A stretch of 64,000 nt of DNA from Bryopsis sp. KO-2023 (GCA_030272585.1 BSYQ01000002.1:6820001-6884000), one strand, 5' to 3'. Shown: positions 31,989 through 44,226, counted from the stretch's first letter. The notes: generated from the sequence alone by a model not told the origin. Numbers and translations are program-made.

Positions 31989-33662
31989 AATTTCTTAAAA
32001 ATCAAAAGGGAGTGTTTTAAAGGGATCTAAATTCCATGTGGAGATTACATTAAACTTCAAGAAACGAATCTACATTGCGATGTTTGAGAGGCGACATTTG
32101 GTAGATGCACACGAAGTGCGAGTACTCGGTACAACACAGCGTCGCCACAACCACTGTTGGGAGAGCAAACCAAGAAACCATGTTGCCATGTCTGATTGCA
32201 ACAATAGTCGGAACTGTTCAGTGTTGAACGAGGCAGATCGTGCCAGAGGATTGTTGAGCGTGGACCGAAGGTTCTGTGCCAAGCTTCTGTCTGTCAGTTC
32301 TGCTCTAGATATTTATCAATGATCACTTCATTTTGTTCTCTGAAGATGATACTTCTAAGGGCATGGTTGGCTTTAATCATAATCATAATCATAATTACAA
32401 CCCACAGCAAAAGAGAGGGCATGGTTGGCTTTAAGAAAAGTCGTAGAACTTCCGGCACACGGATCTTTCTGATGGTATCATACCATAATTGAACCACTTC
32501 ACCTCCAGAATAGGGGGGGTCAGCCATGGCCTCCACCAGCATTATCACCACATCTGGAATTGCTTCCATGACCCACATTTTCAAGGTCAGGTCCTACACT
32601 TTTTCCACACCACAATTTTACTTGAAAAATCCCAGCCCAGGTCCAGCATGTTTTCGGCCAGCTGGCAAGCCCCTCCGTGAAGAGCTCGAGCAGCTTTGCC
32701 ATACTGCGTCTCCAGAGATTGGTCGCACTCTTAATCCAGCAGCCCTTGGATGGAGTCCCAAACGCCTCAGACTGGAAGGGCAGAATGACATACCGGCGTC
32801 CTGTCTGTTAAATTATTCTTGGGCGCTAGAGTCAGAACCCCCCAACACGCGCCCGAAAAAAAAAACAGGCGACACCAGGCCGATGTACCTATGTTATGTC
32901 TCGACGCCATTCACCCCACTCAAAAGCAATAGCGCATCGACGCTTCACGAGTAACAGATTGATTGATTCACCCCACTCCAAGGAAAATCTCAAAAAAGGG
33001 GGGTCAATTGAAAGAAAAGGGCTGCAGAGCGCACGAGTTTTTTTTAATCTTGTGGTTGTCTCTGGGGTGGTTGGATGCTTCGAAAGGTTCCTCTCGAACG
33101 AAGCGCGCACGAACGACGGCAGCACCTGCGATTGCTAATGCAGCTTTCCCTCCACTGCACCATGTTCTGGTTGGGTTCCAAAAGGTATGACAATGTATGA
33201 AAATTCCTTCTTTTCGTGCCGATGACGAATCGACGAGGCCGAAGTTCAACGTCCCTCAAAGCGCTGACGCAGTGGGCGAGGGGTGTGTCCAAACGTTTCG
33301 ATTCGAACCAGACGCTGCTTTTTTATTTTTTCGTTGAAGAGTTGCCAAGTTGCAGGAAAACAAGGGTTTCCAGCGGAGATCGTGGCTGCCAAAAGTGAGC
33401 CCGTGTGTGAACGAGCGCTTCTATGAAGATTGGTCAGGGTGAGCACGACCGAAAACTAGTGCAAAAAAATATCTCGCACCTATATCGCATCAATCTGATG
33501 GCCTTCCATTCTCGTTGCTTTGGGCGGAGGGTCTGTTGGCGACACGCTGCCGAATGAGTACTGTTTCAAAACGGAAATAGGCGTTTTGTTATTACACAGA
33601 TTTTGTTTCTCCTGCTTTGGTGTGTCAAGTTCGTTTGGTGTGGCCAGTTTGCACATCCAGGG
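31989..33662. other. spacer upstream of paralogue E
   Basis: ATAATCATAATCATAATTA microrepeats at about 32,376. The duplicated upstream segment lies at 32,470-32,910. ORFs on both strands have no domain. Confidence 0.5.
32470..32910 (+). repeat. segment shared with the upstream region of paralogue A
   Basis: Partner of 6,500-6,910; blocks CACCAGCATTATCACCAC, TGGAATTGCTTCCATGA, AAGGTCAGG, AGCCCAGGTCCAGCATGTTT and TGTCTCGACGCC are in the same order. Positions relative to the F-box start codons are similar in both loci. Confidence 0.6.
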
Positions 33663-34715
33663 ATGAGCGATTTGGTGAGCTTGGAGTGGGATTTACCGGA
33701 AGGGGTTCTGGGTCAGACCCTCGACCTTCTTCCAATCAAGCAATTGGCGCGGTGCTGTTCCGTGACAAAACGCTGGAGGACTTTGATCAATGAAAACCAT
33801 GATCTCAAGTTGGAGAGAGCATGGAGAACGGGCGAATTCAAACTAAAGCGTTCAAGCTTTGGCTTGCCAGAGTATAAGATCTGTGATTCAGCCAAACACG
33901 GTGATCTGATTGCAGTTGGGATGATGTCTCATTCGTTCCTCCCTTGGCTAGCTATCAAGGATCTGAAAAGTGATGGCCTCTCTTACAAACGAGGGGTGTA
34001 CTGGAATTGTGTTTTGCGTTTCGGGGATGGAATGTTGCTTTCTGGTGATGGAGATCCGTGCGTTGTTCGAGTATGGGAAGTTCCAAAATTGACAGAAAAA
34101 GCATCGTTCAAAATTCCTGAGAGAGTTGTGGATGTGGCTGATGTTGGTGAATATATCGCTGTTTGTGGTTCACATGGGTATCTTGGCCTGTGGAAGAAAG
34201 AAGATTGGACATCATCTCAAGTCCTTCAAATTGGGAATCAAAGAATAACATGTTTCGCGTATTTTGAGGGTTTGTTTTATTGCGGATCGATTGAAGGTAA
34301 AATATCCGTTTGGAGCTTGGGAAACGCTGATTGTATAGCAATACTTGGTTCATTTGACGGGTATATAAAAGCTCTTGTAGTGAACGAGAGAGTCATCGCT
34401 AGCTCCACATTCAATGTCGCGTTGGGTTGTGGTCATATTGAAGTCGTGGGACGACAACGAGGGAAAATTTTGCAAAAAATATATGACAAAAAGGGTTCCT
34501 TCTGTGAACGAGTTTTTGGGATCAGCCGAAACAAGCTCGCATGCAAAGGGTCGAAGAGAAGCATAAAGTTGTGGGATTTTGATGAAGAGTGTTGTTTTCG
34601 CACAATTCACTTGGACAATCGTTTTGTGACAGGAGTGTACTTGACTGCTGACAAGCTTACGGTAGTCACTAGAGGGGAAGTGCTTCACTTTGATTTCGGA
34701 TCGATCAATGAATGA
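33663..34715 (+). CDS. F-box/WD40 repeat protein, intronless (paralogue E)
   Basis: 350 residues from ATGAGCGATTTGG. F-box: EWDLPEGVLGQTLDLLPI, then SVTKRWRTLI. Six to seven degenerate WD40 blades follow (CVVRVWEVPKL, GYLGLWKKEDW, GKISVWSLGN, RSIKLWDFDEE, EVLHFDF). It is very similar to paralogue B across the whole length and in the 50 bp before the ATG. An A-rich tract (34,860-34,903) lies about 145 bp after the stop; together with the lack of introns this could be the trace of a retrocopy, but A-runs are common here. By family an SCF substrate receptor. Confidence 0.88.
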   Translation: MSDLVSLEWDLPEGVLGQTLDLLPIKQLARCCSVTKRWRTLINENHDLKLERAWRTGEFKLKRSSFGLPEYKICDSAKHGDLIAVGMMSHSFLPWLAIKDLKSDGLSYKRGVYWNCVLRFGDGMLLSGDGDPCVVRVWEVPKLTEKASFKIPERVVDVADVGEYIAVCGSHGYLGLWKKEDWTSSQVLQIGNQRITCFAYFEGLFYCGSIEGKISVWSLGNADCIAILGSFDGYIKALVVNERVIASSTFNVALGCGHIEVVGRQRGKILQKIYDKKGSFCERVFGISRNKLACKGSKRSIKLWDFDEECCFRTIHLDNRFVTGVYLTADKLTVVTRGEVLHFDFGSINE

Positions 34716-36569
34716 AAACATGTCAAATCTTTTATATGTCTTATTAGCAGTTTTTGAAGGGGAATGTCGTGCGATTGCCTCCATAAGAATAGCCCTCCAA
34801 CTGTGGCTAATCTGGGAGGGCCCCTGTACTTCTTTCACTATCATTCGTATTGGGTTTCAGAAAAGAAAAAAAAAAGAAAAAGAAAAAAAAACAAAAACCA
34901 CTGTCGGCTGCCTCAAAACAAATTGGGTTCCAAGAGGCTGGAACTCACGAATGCGGAGGATGTTGAAAATTGAGATAAAAAGCCACAAGGCCAGGAATTG
35001 TTTCCTGCGAATCAACTTTTTCATCAGATCTTAGAAACGCAATTGGGCGAAATCGATTTTGGGTGGGAAGAGTGTCCTGGATAAAAAAGTTCCTCTTGAA
35101 GCTTCAAACAAAAATCTAGCATGAAAAGATGGTTGACAGATTGAATATTTGATTTTTAAGGACGGGATATCAAGAGAAAGAACGATGTCCATGTGCCTGG
35201 TTCACTTTTCTGATCTCCTTCGAGACAAAAACCTTATTTCCACAACCTTGAACCTTAATACTGTTGCATACATATGAAATCATATGTAAACAGAAAACAA
35301 AACAAAACTCGACTCAATCCATTTTTTTTTCTGTCACTGTGGGAGAGAAAAAGAAAGCGCTGCAGTTTTGTTTTGCTTATTTTTATAATCAGGCTTCTGA
35401 CTGTTTAACAGGAGACGTTGAACTTTAATGAGGACGACCAACTCTCTCCGTGGTGGAAAGCTGACAAGGAATGACGTCCAAAAGTCTATCAATTCTGAAA
35501 TTCAAACACATTCCTACATAGCAATGTTGCCCGCTAGAAATGGACTGGTAGCAAGTGAAACTACTAGTATTTCTGCCCGTGATCTTTTTATCTTCAGGAT
35601 GGATAAGATGGGAGCCAGGGGTGATTTTCGTGAGGACGTTATGCAGAGCTCTCATAAAGACCCCGCATGCTTCTCGCCCGCATGAGCGGAGGAGGAGGAG
35701 GCGGCAGGAGTGGCCACCACAAGTGATTCATGCGTTCTCTGTGCTTTTTAGGAAGGCAAGGCCTGGGATGACTCCTTTGCCGACGATGGAGCTGAACAAC
35801 ACGATAGTGTGGCAGCGCAGCCAAAAAAAAAACAGTAACTACCAAAAATGCTAGCATTTTTGGTAGTTACTATTTTTTTTTCCCGTTTTCGGACCTTGGG
35901 CAATGCGATCCATTGCTCAGCCAAAGCCCCTTTGATAATAGGGATGATATGTTTTTTCTGTTCAGTATTGTTCTATGTTTTGTTTTTGTAACGCAGCCGT
36001 CGTTCTTGTTTCGAAGGGAACAAAGTGCTCTTGTTTTCAGTGACTCTGTGTTTTCTTGGATGCTTGTGGTTCTGTTTTCAAGGATGTTTTTCGTTCTGTT
36101 TGGAAAGATTGGAATCTGTTTGGAAAGAAAACCAAGCACCCAGGAGCCCCTTGGTGATTGGTGTGCAATTCACTCAGTTGCACCAACTCACTTTTCAAAA
36201 ACAACGAAAACGCCCCAACCCAAAGAGAACCCAAACCTCAGGATTAGTCGGACTGTGGGTGCAGCTCCAACCAGTAACCACCCAATCACCACCCACCTAC
36301 TTTTCCAAACAGCTTGGAAAAGATGGCTTTGGCTGCACCCAACAGTCTGACTGACTGACATCCGCTTCAAGAGGCATTCACACACACCCATTGGGATTGG
36401 ACACCCTGACCAGCCAGAGCCTAACCGGCCACAGGTTGCATCAAGCCACCAATCAAGGCCGACCACCAACATGCATGAAAATCTTCCAACCACAGGCACA
36501 TCCCCCAACCAAACAAAATCAGCCGACATGGATGAAAATCCAAAAGAAAGACAGAATGGAGAATCCCCC
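34716..36569. other. spacer with a perfect palindrome
   Basis: Contains the A-rich tract after paralogue E and the palindrome at 35,835-35,870. An inverted pair, GACTGTGGGTGCAGC at about 36,249 and GGCTGCACCCAACAGTC at about 36,332, could form a foldback. No gene is supported. Confidence 0.5.
35835..35870. repeat. perfect 36-bp palindrome
   Basis: Each arm is GTAACTACCAAAAATGCT and the two arms meet without a spacer. It is flanked by A9-10 on one side and T9 on the other, extending the symmetry to nearly 60 bp with a few mismatches. There are no neighbouring genes. As RNA from either strand it would give a strong hairpin; as DNA it could extrude a cruciform. Confidence 0.9.
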
Positions 36570-36900
36570 CCTCCCCAATTGAAAACCATTGGATTCGTTC
36601 CACGAAAAACCGAAACCATGGCACCCGTTGGTGCGTTTGGTTGCATACCCAAACCGTGGGAACTCGACCAAGCTTCTCCAGAACAGGACAGCGTTTTCCT
36701 GTCCCCCACACAACAGCTCCCAACACTGTCTCCCACCTGACCTTGTCCCATGCGACGCCGGTTCGCCGGTCTTCCGATGTTTTGGAAACGGGCTTCGAGC
36801 GCTGATGATGTTGAAAAAGGAAAAAAGGTCCTGGTTGCACTTTCCAGGGTTTTTCGTGTGTGCTGCAGTCGTCCGAGTGGAAATTCTGCAGAATAAATCC
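36570..36900 (-). repeat. dispersed repeat family R3, copy 2
   Basis: Reverse-complement partner of 18,200-18,560. GGGAGCTGTTGTGTGGGGGA, CACGGTTTGGGTATGCAACC and CGTGGAACGAATCCAATGG are retained. Copy 1 has a 40-bp stretch absent here between the last two blocks. Confidence 0.7.
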
Positions 36901-36996
36901 CTCTCAACGAAGCGATTTTCTGACTGAAGTCTCTTAAGTTGTCTGAAGTCCTCTGGTAAAACTGCAACCCGTGGCCCTGGCTCTTGTGGTGTCGAC

Positions 36997-37699
36997 TGTC
37001 CGTCCCCACTGGGGACAGACCTGGGGACTCCCCAGGTCAGTGTTTCGGGTTCCTTGCACTCTTTTCTTTTTTTGAACATGTAGTGGGAACAGTGCAGTGT
37101 TCCCAGCTTTACTTTTCGGGGTAGCAAAAAGGAAAAGGTCTCAAGCAGTTTTTCTACAAAACAAAGGGGCCTGTCAATTTTCTGAATTGACTTCAAAGCT
37201 TTTTTTTCTTTTGTTTCACAATGGGGCTTGCCACAATGTCAAGAATGATTAATCATTCTTCACACGTGTGAAGCCTCGACAATCAAACGTTTAAGTTTTT
37301 TTGGATATCCGATTTTCCAGCTAGTGTTTTTTCTCCGGGGAAATTCACCTACAATCAAGCAGGCCTTGGTGCAGCCAGAATTGGGGACCTCACAGTCATC
37401 AACGTAATAAAACTGGTCGACACCTGTTTTGTCTATCTGGTTGGATTTGGGATATTAAGTTCTTTTTCCTTGCGACTGCAGTGTGATAATTGGGTGAATG
37501 GGTCAAAGGATAATGGGACAACTTGGTTGACTTGGTTGTGACATGGGATCATATCTTTGTGGGTACTGGATTGTAAGCACCATCTTTTGTGCGCCTCTCT
37601 CGTGTACTTGAGCAGGTGCTCGCAGACCTTGGATTTGATGTGAATTATTATCCCCCTTCAAGTTGCTGTCAACAACAACTTGAGGGGAACAACAACCCC
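36997..37699. repeat. cluster of unrelated short palindromes and hairpins
   Basis: In 700 bp there are GTCCCC-ACT-GGGGAC (37,002-37,016); GACCTGGGGA-C-TCCCCAGGTC (37,018-37,038); TGGGAACA, 6-nt loop, TGTTCCCA (37,084-37,105); GTCAATT-TTCTG-AATTGAC (37,173-37,191); AAGAATGATTAATCATTCTT (37,241-37,260) overlapping CTTCACACGTGTGAAG (37,258-37,273); and CCCC-TTCAAGTTG pairing with CAACTTGA-GGGG (37,653-37,687). The arms do not share sequence. Each could be an intrinsic RNA hairpin or a dimeric protein site. No gene overlaps them. Confidence 0.75.
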
Positions 37700-39421
37700 T
37701 TCAACAAAGAAAAAGTTCAGAGGGATCCTTCCTCGATAAGGTTTGTGTTCTCACCAATATACTGCTTATGGCCCCCATCTGTTACAAAGAAAACTCCGAA
37801 GCGATTGCATGGCCTCTGACATCCCAACCTCTCCAAACAAGAGATGTTGTAACTAGGAATCCAGGGGTGTGATCAAGCTAATGCAGAATTTATGCCATTA
37901 GTTCAACTGTTCTCAGCAACCCCTCTCAAAAGACGTTTTCATTTTTTTTTTCTCTTATTCGGTACTCTGTTGTGTACTTTTTTTGCTTATAATGTTGTTA
38001 GTATTTCTTTAGATGTTCTTGACGACTGGAGTTTTTTCCTGGAAAGAGCCATCAGTTGTTTTATTTTTCTATGATCAACTATTTTAATATATGTGTATAT
38101 ATATTCGCTGATGTAATGCTGAGATTTCCAGAAAAATGTGGTGTCTAGTGCAGGCTTTAGTCAATCCAAAGGAAGGGATGCACCGCCTGTAGGGATTCTT
38201 AAACACAGAATCCCATTGGGGAAATCTTGTTTGACTAGCCCCAAACATGGCTCCAAGAAATCCATCCTGCAACATGCCATCATGTCTGCACTCGTATCTT
38301 TTTTTTATCCCTTGTTTCTCTTGTGGATCAGAAAGCACCAATGGCAAACTGAGGATCTGGAGTTCGACCACCCCTCCTGTTGCTGGGCTCATAGTAAATG
38401 AATTTCTGGAACCCTGGCATCAGAAGTAGCAACCCCTCATAGTGTGGACTGCTGCAAGAACAAGTCACAGATATCCATCTGGTCGTCACGTGTGAACCTC
38501 CCCTTCATTTCCCTCAGAATTCTAGCGTTGTATTTGATCGGGTGCAGAGGACATCTTCGCTTTTGTCCTTAGCCCAGGAATGGACTCTGACCAAACAATG
38601 CAATGGCCCCTTTTCGTACCAGGCTCCAACACACAAGTCAGTAGCTGTTGATTCTTGAATGGATGGAATCGCTCTTTTACGTTCAGGGATATTGCAGACA
38701 AGTTTCCAACTTACAACTGAGTCACAGCAACGCCCTGAAAACTATCCCGGATACTGAACCACGGGTGAAAATTAAGCTCCCACCAGACAGTTCGTACTTA
38801 ATTCAGTTCCCGACCTGAATCAAGGCTGAAGGGAACCCCAGGATTTCTGCGGTTCCCCGATAAATATTTTGAACACATCCAGCATCAGCTCCTACACCAA
38901 TAGATTTGGTGGAACTCTTAAGAATTACCAAGGATAGAAGGGAGCGATATAGATGGATAGGGCCATGCACAGGTGTACAAACTTGAACCTTATATTTTTT
39001 GGTCAACACCGGCCCATATTGCAAAACAAGAAATATTCAAAACATTGGTTTTCAGTGAAAACTTTGCACGTATTTGGTCGAGTTTCCTTCTTATGTTGAT
39101 GACTTGTTTTCACTTAATTGGATTGATTTATTTAAGCGATATACACCTTGGTCGCCAAGGGTTGTTCTTTATACTTCCTAAATTCAGTAGGCTCTCGCAT
39201 ATCTTGTAGCATTATTGGTAGGCCGGAACAAAATGGTCCACTCCATGAAAAATGAGAAACACCGCTCTTTTATCTCAAAAAAATAGCTTTCAAAAATCAA
39301 AGTCCCAAGTGAAAACCCACTCATCGACTACAACAATGATTCTCTCCATCGAACACCAGACACTCAAGGCAAACAACATAATTTTTTCTGGCAATTTTGC
39401 CCTTCCAACATAAGCTCCACT
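37700..39421. other. spacer downstream of the four-exon F-box gene
   Basis: AT-rich. A short frame near 38,330-38,380 (GSESTNGKLRIW) resembles one WD40 blade end and may be a relic. Nothing else is supportable. Confidence 0.45.
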
Positions 39422-41403
39422 CTAAACATTCCAAACACAAACCTCCCCAGTCTCAGTCACGCTCACCAAGCGATTTTTGTCAAGCGAAAGAACAGATATG
39501 TCAAACCCATATCCCTCTTCGCTTTGAAAAGTCCGGACACACTTTGAATCGGCTTCCAGAAACCTCCAGAGATTTACATCTCCCTCAAAGAAGCCTCCGG
39601 CTAGAAGATTGCCATGGATAGCCAGAGCTGGAATTGAACACTTGGTAGATTCCAAAATGCGCTCACAAGTTCTGATATGAACATTCCAAATCCTGATGGT
39701 GGTATCTGAGCCCCCGCTGACCAAGTAGAGACCATTTTTGGTGGAAGCTAAACTATTGACGGAGCCAATATGACCCTTCATAACACAAAATACACCAAAT
39801 TAAATCTTAGGACTAAATCCTAAGACTATCAATTGAGTCGTCAATCACACATCAGAGTGTGAACAATGCGGATATTGCGAATATTCTATCAGGATTTCTT
39901 TGATGATTCAAGGTTAGATATACCTTTAGTAAAGCTTCTTCGGGCAATGCAACATTCGTTCCAACGCTTTTCGCTGGATCAATATCCGCCAAATGAGCAA
40001 CTTCCCACAATGCGATATGCCCATCCGCCCCACCAGAAGCGATCATACTCTCTCCGACCCCCACGATTACAATTGATGGAGAAGATGCTCGGGGAGATAA
40101 AAAATTAAACAACCTTAAGGTATTGTCACCTTTCCAACCAGAGATAATGAGGGGCCCATTATCCGGTTTCGGATTCATCGCACCTCTGATTAACCAACCC
40201 CTTTCCGTGAAAGCTATTTCAGAGTAGGTAGCTACAGGTACACCTAAAATCGATTCGTTACAAGACAAGTAGATCAATCAATAAGTCTTTGTACGTAAAG
40301 TGTTTCTTCGGCCCAACGGTAAGATATTTTATCGATTCACAATGGGTGGTCATTTCGACTACTTTGTTGAAAGAAAAACAAGAAAACATCCATCATGTCT
40401 TAGTAAGGACCTCATCACATTTCCACCACTTTTTATCCAACAACAAATACTAATCTCTCAACCGCCCATAATTTCACCATTCATTAACAGTGTGCTTAAT
40501 TAGCAAAATATTGTATTAAACCTAATACAATTATGGCCGGTGACCTAAAAATGATTGGAAACCTTCACCCACGAAGTAGTTATGGATTCTAGGAAGAAGT
40601 ACCCACTCGAGAGCGTCTTTTTAAGATTGGATGTGTGGGAAACCACAAATCGCACTTTTATGTTGAGGAAACCTTGCCTTCGGAACATCCCCCCCATAAC
40701 TTAACGAAAATAGAGGACGAGACCTGTACCTTGTCAAGTTTTTTTTCGTGTGTTCACTTAAGAGGTTGTGCATATTACAAGCGAAATGATCCAAAAATTA
40801 TACTATATCTAGCAAAATAATTTTTCAGAAATCACCGAAAATATGATATTATTATTATTATTATTATTATTTTTTTTTTTTTTTAGGAGATAAATAGCTT
40901 TACATACCTTGAAAAGACATAACCCAATCTTCTTTCATAGGATCCCAAGCTTTCAGCCAATTGCTGTCCCCCACAGCGATAAAATCCTTCCCTATGGCCA
41001 CTGTTTGAACAGAGTCGCTTTTGCCCACCTTTATCTTGACTCTGACTGGATCCATGCTTTCGAAAGAGGACCAGTTTCTATCAATGCGCATCTGCCTTGA
41101 AAGAAACAAAGGTATTTTGCTATTCTTTGTATTTTCCTGATGTTATAGATTCTGGTCTAACATGTCTTGTAGTATTTTAGGCCCGGAGTTGATTTTCTTC
41201 TACAGACGATGAACAAAAAAAGATCAAGACGAGAGAGCTTTTATAAGAATCTTTCAAAACCTTAATTCGGGGTGTTGGGAGGCAGATCGCCAGGCAGTTG
41301 AAACCAAGCAACATCTAGCGAGGGCAAAAGCATCGAGCTTTAATATGATTGAAACAACGACGTTCTCGGGCAGCCGCCACTCTTGGCGTTGAAAATCGGG
41401 CAT
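39422..41403 (-). CDS. F-box/WD40 repeat protein, four exons (paralogue F)
   Basis: Reconstructed from splice signals. Exon 1 is 41,261-41,403 (MPDFQRQEWRLPENV then LARCCLVSTAWRSAS: the F-box), exon 2 40,908-41,095, exon 3 39,924-40,243 and exon 4 39,422-39,775. Donors are AAG/GTTTTG, CAAG/GTATGT and AAAG/GTATAT; acceptors TTTCAAG, GATTTTAG and TTATGAAG. Exon lengths 143+188+320+354 sum to 1,005, exactly 335 codons, and each join restores a sensible protein (for example LLK/GHIGSVNSLA, a textbook WD40 start). Product 334 residues, with blades GHIALWEV, SGGSDTTIRIWNV, GDVNLWRF and GEVCVWNV. The introns are 165, 664 and 148 bp. It is the only intron-bearing member of the family here and may represent the parental structure. 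Confidence 0.88.
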
Positions 41404-43609
41404 GTTTCGTTCCAGCAGCTTCCCCACCCCTTTTGCGGTATTCTACTATTAACAAAATTGTCAATAAATGCATAAAAAATCAATCAGAATTCTGATCAGC
41501 ATAAGAAAAGAAACCTCACTGATTTTATGTATTCAACGTTTTTGTTTGTTTTTTTTGTGGAGGGGGTTGGAGTCTAAAAGTGAAGTATGAGTGTGTGCTT
41601 AGGAGGAAAAAAAAAGCAAAACTCCACTGACCATGACTCGTTTCCAAAATTGTAAGTATGACTCATCAGGATGTTTGTATCAATATCCAAGGAAAGATCT
41701 TTTTTTTCAAACTAATAACTTGACCTACTGACCATTATGTCGCTTCAGGAAATCAAAAAGAAAACATCAGAGATCAAAATGTGGAAAAGAGGGAAAAAGC
41801 TAATCACAAATGTTTCATATGACTGGATTTTAAAAAAGAAGAGGTGAGGATTATTCTCCTCCCAGGATTTAAAACAAAACAGAGGCACAAAATGTTGAAT
41901 GTTGGTAATGCAGTTCAAAATTCTGAGTAATTTTGCCCTCCATTTGCCCTCCAGACCTTGAAGAGTGAAAAAAAAATTAGTATAAGTCAGAAAGCAGTCG
42001 GAAAAAATTGAATAGTACTGGGGGGACTCTGACTCACCCTTTTCACTGTCTAGGCAAAGATCGCCTTGTTGCGTAAAACACTCCCCAAAAAGCGTCCGCG
42101 TTCTGTGGGAAAAAAAAACACCCCCCAAGCCTTTAGTCTCAACGTTTTACCGTCTTTTCGCGGGACAACATTCGTGGCGGAAGATAAAACAAAACCTTTT
42201 CCCGACAGTGCTTTTCTATTTCGAGAGGGCTAAGCGGCACTGGCGATGGAGATTCCGCCGGTCAAAAAATTGCTTTCTTGCGAAACTCAACTTCACTCTT
42301 TTTTCTCTTCAAAGCGAGAATAAGAAGCCACCACAAAAACTGCGCCTGTGTCGTTTTTTTTCCATGCTGGAAGTGAAAAACAAGAGAAACTGGTGGACAA
42401 ATTGCCCGCCGTAACCTAACCGAATCTGACTACCCAACCCTTTTTTCTCACTGCGTGCGGGAAAAAAGAAGATCAAGAAAACCAGCGCACGTCTGGAAGC
42501 CCCAAAAGGATTCTGCGAGGAAAAGAATGCGCACACACCCATACATGCTTGACGAGCATCCAGCAAACACCATTTTACGACAGGCAGAAAAACGTTTAGA
42601 GAGAAAAAACTGATGCTCGCTTTTTCTGTGCCATACCTTAAGGCGTCGAAAAGAGTCGTCCCCACGCAGTCTCTCCACGCAGGCAGAAAATGCGACCAAA
42701 AGACGAAAGGGCTCTCCGTTTAATGGGGCGTCCAGCAATCATAGTCATCACCAGTCCAGTCAACTGGCCTTCTCCCCAAAAACTCCTTCAATACGAATCA
42801 CTCGAAGAAACTTGGTGACGAACAAAGTTTGAACTCGGGAAATCGTTGGGCACGTTGTTATCAGCAAGAAAAGGGGGCGATAAAGGGAATACATGCTGCC
42901 ACTCCTGCGTTCAGACAAGCGCAACAACACGAGCACTCCAACCGACTAACGCTCCGCCTTTTCGCTATTTGAAGAATGAGCTTGTGTGGACTGGACATTT
43001 TCAAGTACAAAGCTTGGATGTGTGGATCTGAGCTGTGCCCCTTTTTTTGGTAAACCTCGAACGCACCTCTGCTCGAAGGCCGCCACGCCAGACTGTACAG
43101 CTACGATGCTGTCCCGCACTTCGCACTGTTCGGCTATAAAAATGCTGCCAAGGATACCGGTGAACAGCATTGAGCTTTGCCTTGTGATTAGGGTCGACCC
43201 AGTTCAACGAGTAAGCTTGAATTTTCACTGTATTTTGGAGCAGAAAGCAACCGTCCCGACTCCGCTCAGTCTGTCACAGGGCCCGTGATGCCCACCCTGA
43301 CTGACTGACGGACTCCCCTGCGTCGCCTGCAACGATGACGTCCCGTCCGACCCGTGCAACCAATTCCTCGTAAAAAGCGTGAACAGAGTCCCCCAAAAGT
43401 AACCTCTCGCCAATCGCTTGTCCTTTTCTTTTTCACAATTTGAGCAGGCTGATCCGCTTCACCAACCGTCCGATCCTTAAAGTGAAGGCCCCTTCCTCAC
43501 AGCACACGGATAGCACAGCACTGTAGGTGTGCTGCGATTGTTTCGGGTGGAAACCTCCTGGGGTTTGTTCTCACCAGTTGTCGGCTCCGTAACCTCCACG
43601 CTCTCCGCC
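41404..43609. other. spacer between paralogue F and the cysteine-rich pair
   Basis: ORFs of 60-127 codons overlap on both strands and show no domain. No repeats were recognised beyond homopolymers. Confidence 0.5.
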
Positions 43610-44226
43610 ATGTCGAACGTTATCGCGATTTTTGCCTTGGTTCTCGTAGCGTCAACCGGGGGAGTGATTTCACGACCAGTAGATTCTGCCACAGGTTCGC
43701 TCAGAGGGGGAGCGTTTCCACAAAACGATATCCCGCAAGGTGCGTTTTATCATCATGCTTCAAACGGCGGCGGCGGTTTCTCTCAAATAAACAAATAACC
43801 GGACGACCCAGGCCACAGCTTGTAGCATCGGGGGAGGTGTGGTGGTGTTGTGGATTTCTAGGGCCCTGTTTTTTTGGAGGGGGGCCTGCTTTTCCAAGGC
43901 CTCCTCCCCCCCGTGGTTGCACCTTTGGCAGACTCCCACGATGCTGTAGGCTCTGGCCTGCCATGTCTTGTAATATTTTGGGGTTGGTTGGGTGCGACGC
44001 CTATGGCTATTTTCGGAAGGAGAACTGACGGTTGGAACGTTTTTGCTCGTTATTGTTTTTTTTTTCTCCAGAAAAACTGTTTGCTTGGTGCCGCAAGTGC
44101 GCGACCAAGGACGACTGCGAGATCCTCGTTCGAAAATGCACGACGGAGTATGACGGCACCCCGATGAAACTTGAGGACTACTGGGGGACGGGGGCAACGA
44201 TTTGTTGCGAAATTGATTCATTTTAA
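43610..44226 (+). CDS. small secreted cysteine-rich protein 1, two exons
   Basis: Exon 1 is 43,610-43,739 (ATG in GCCATGT) and exon 2 is 44,072-44,226; donor CAAG/GTGCGT, acceptor TTTTTTCTCCAG, phase 1, 285 nt in all, 94 residues. Residues 1-21 are a signal peptide (MSNVIAIFALVLVASTGGV). The mature part has WC-x2-C-x5-C-x6-C and a late ICC, six cysteines, enough for three disulphides. Its paralogue at 45.3-45.8 kb shares the signal peptide pattern, intron position and phase, donor GTGCG and the cysteine pattern, which supports both models. The 332-bp intron and the 3' flank each hold an R4 motif. I do not recognise the family; secretion or vacuolar targeting is the only safe inference. Confidence 0.75.

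Noticed and set aside
36188-37196. Minus-strand ORFs of 139-273 codons
   Set aside because: They overlap in several frames, lie in the R3 repeat and the hairpin cluster, and show no domain.
38320-38385. Single WD40-like blade (GSESTNGKLRIW)
   Set aside because: One blade end in a short frame with no neighbours; could be chance.
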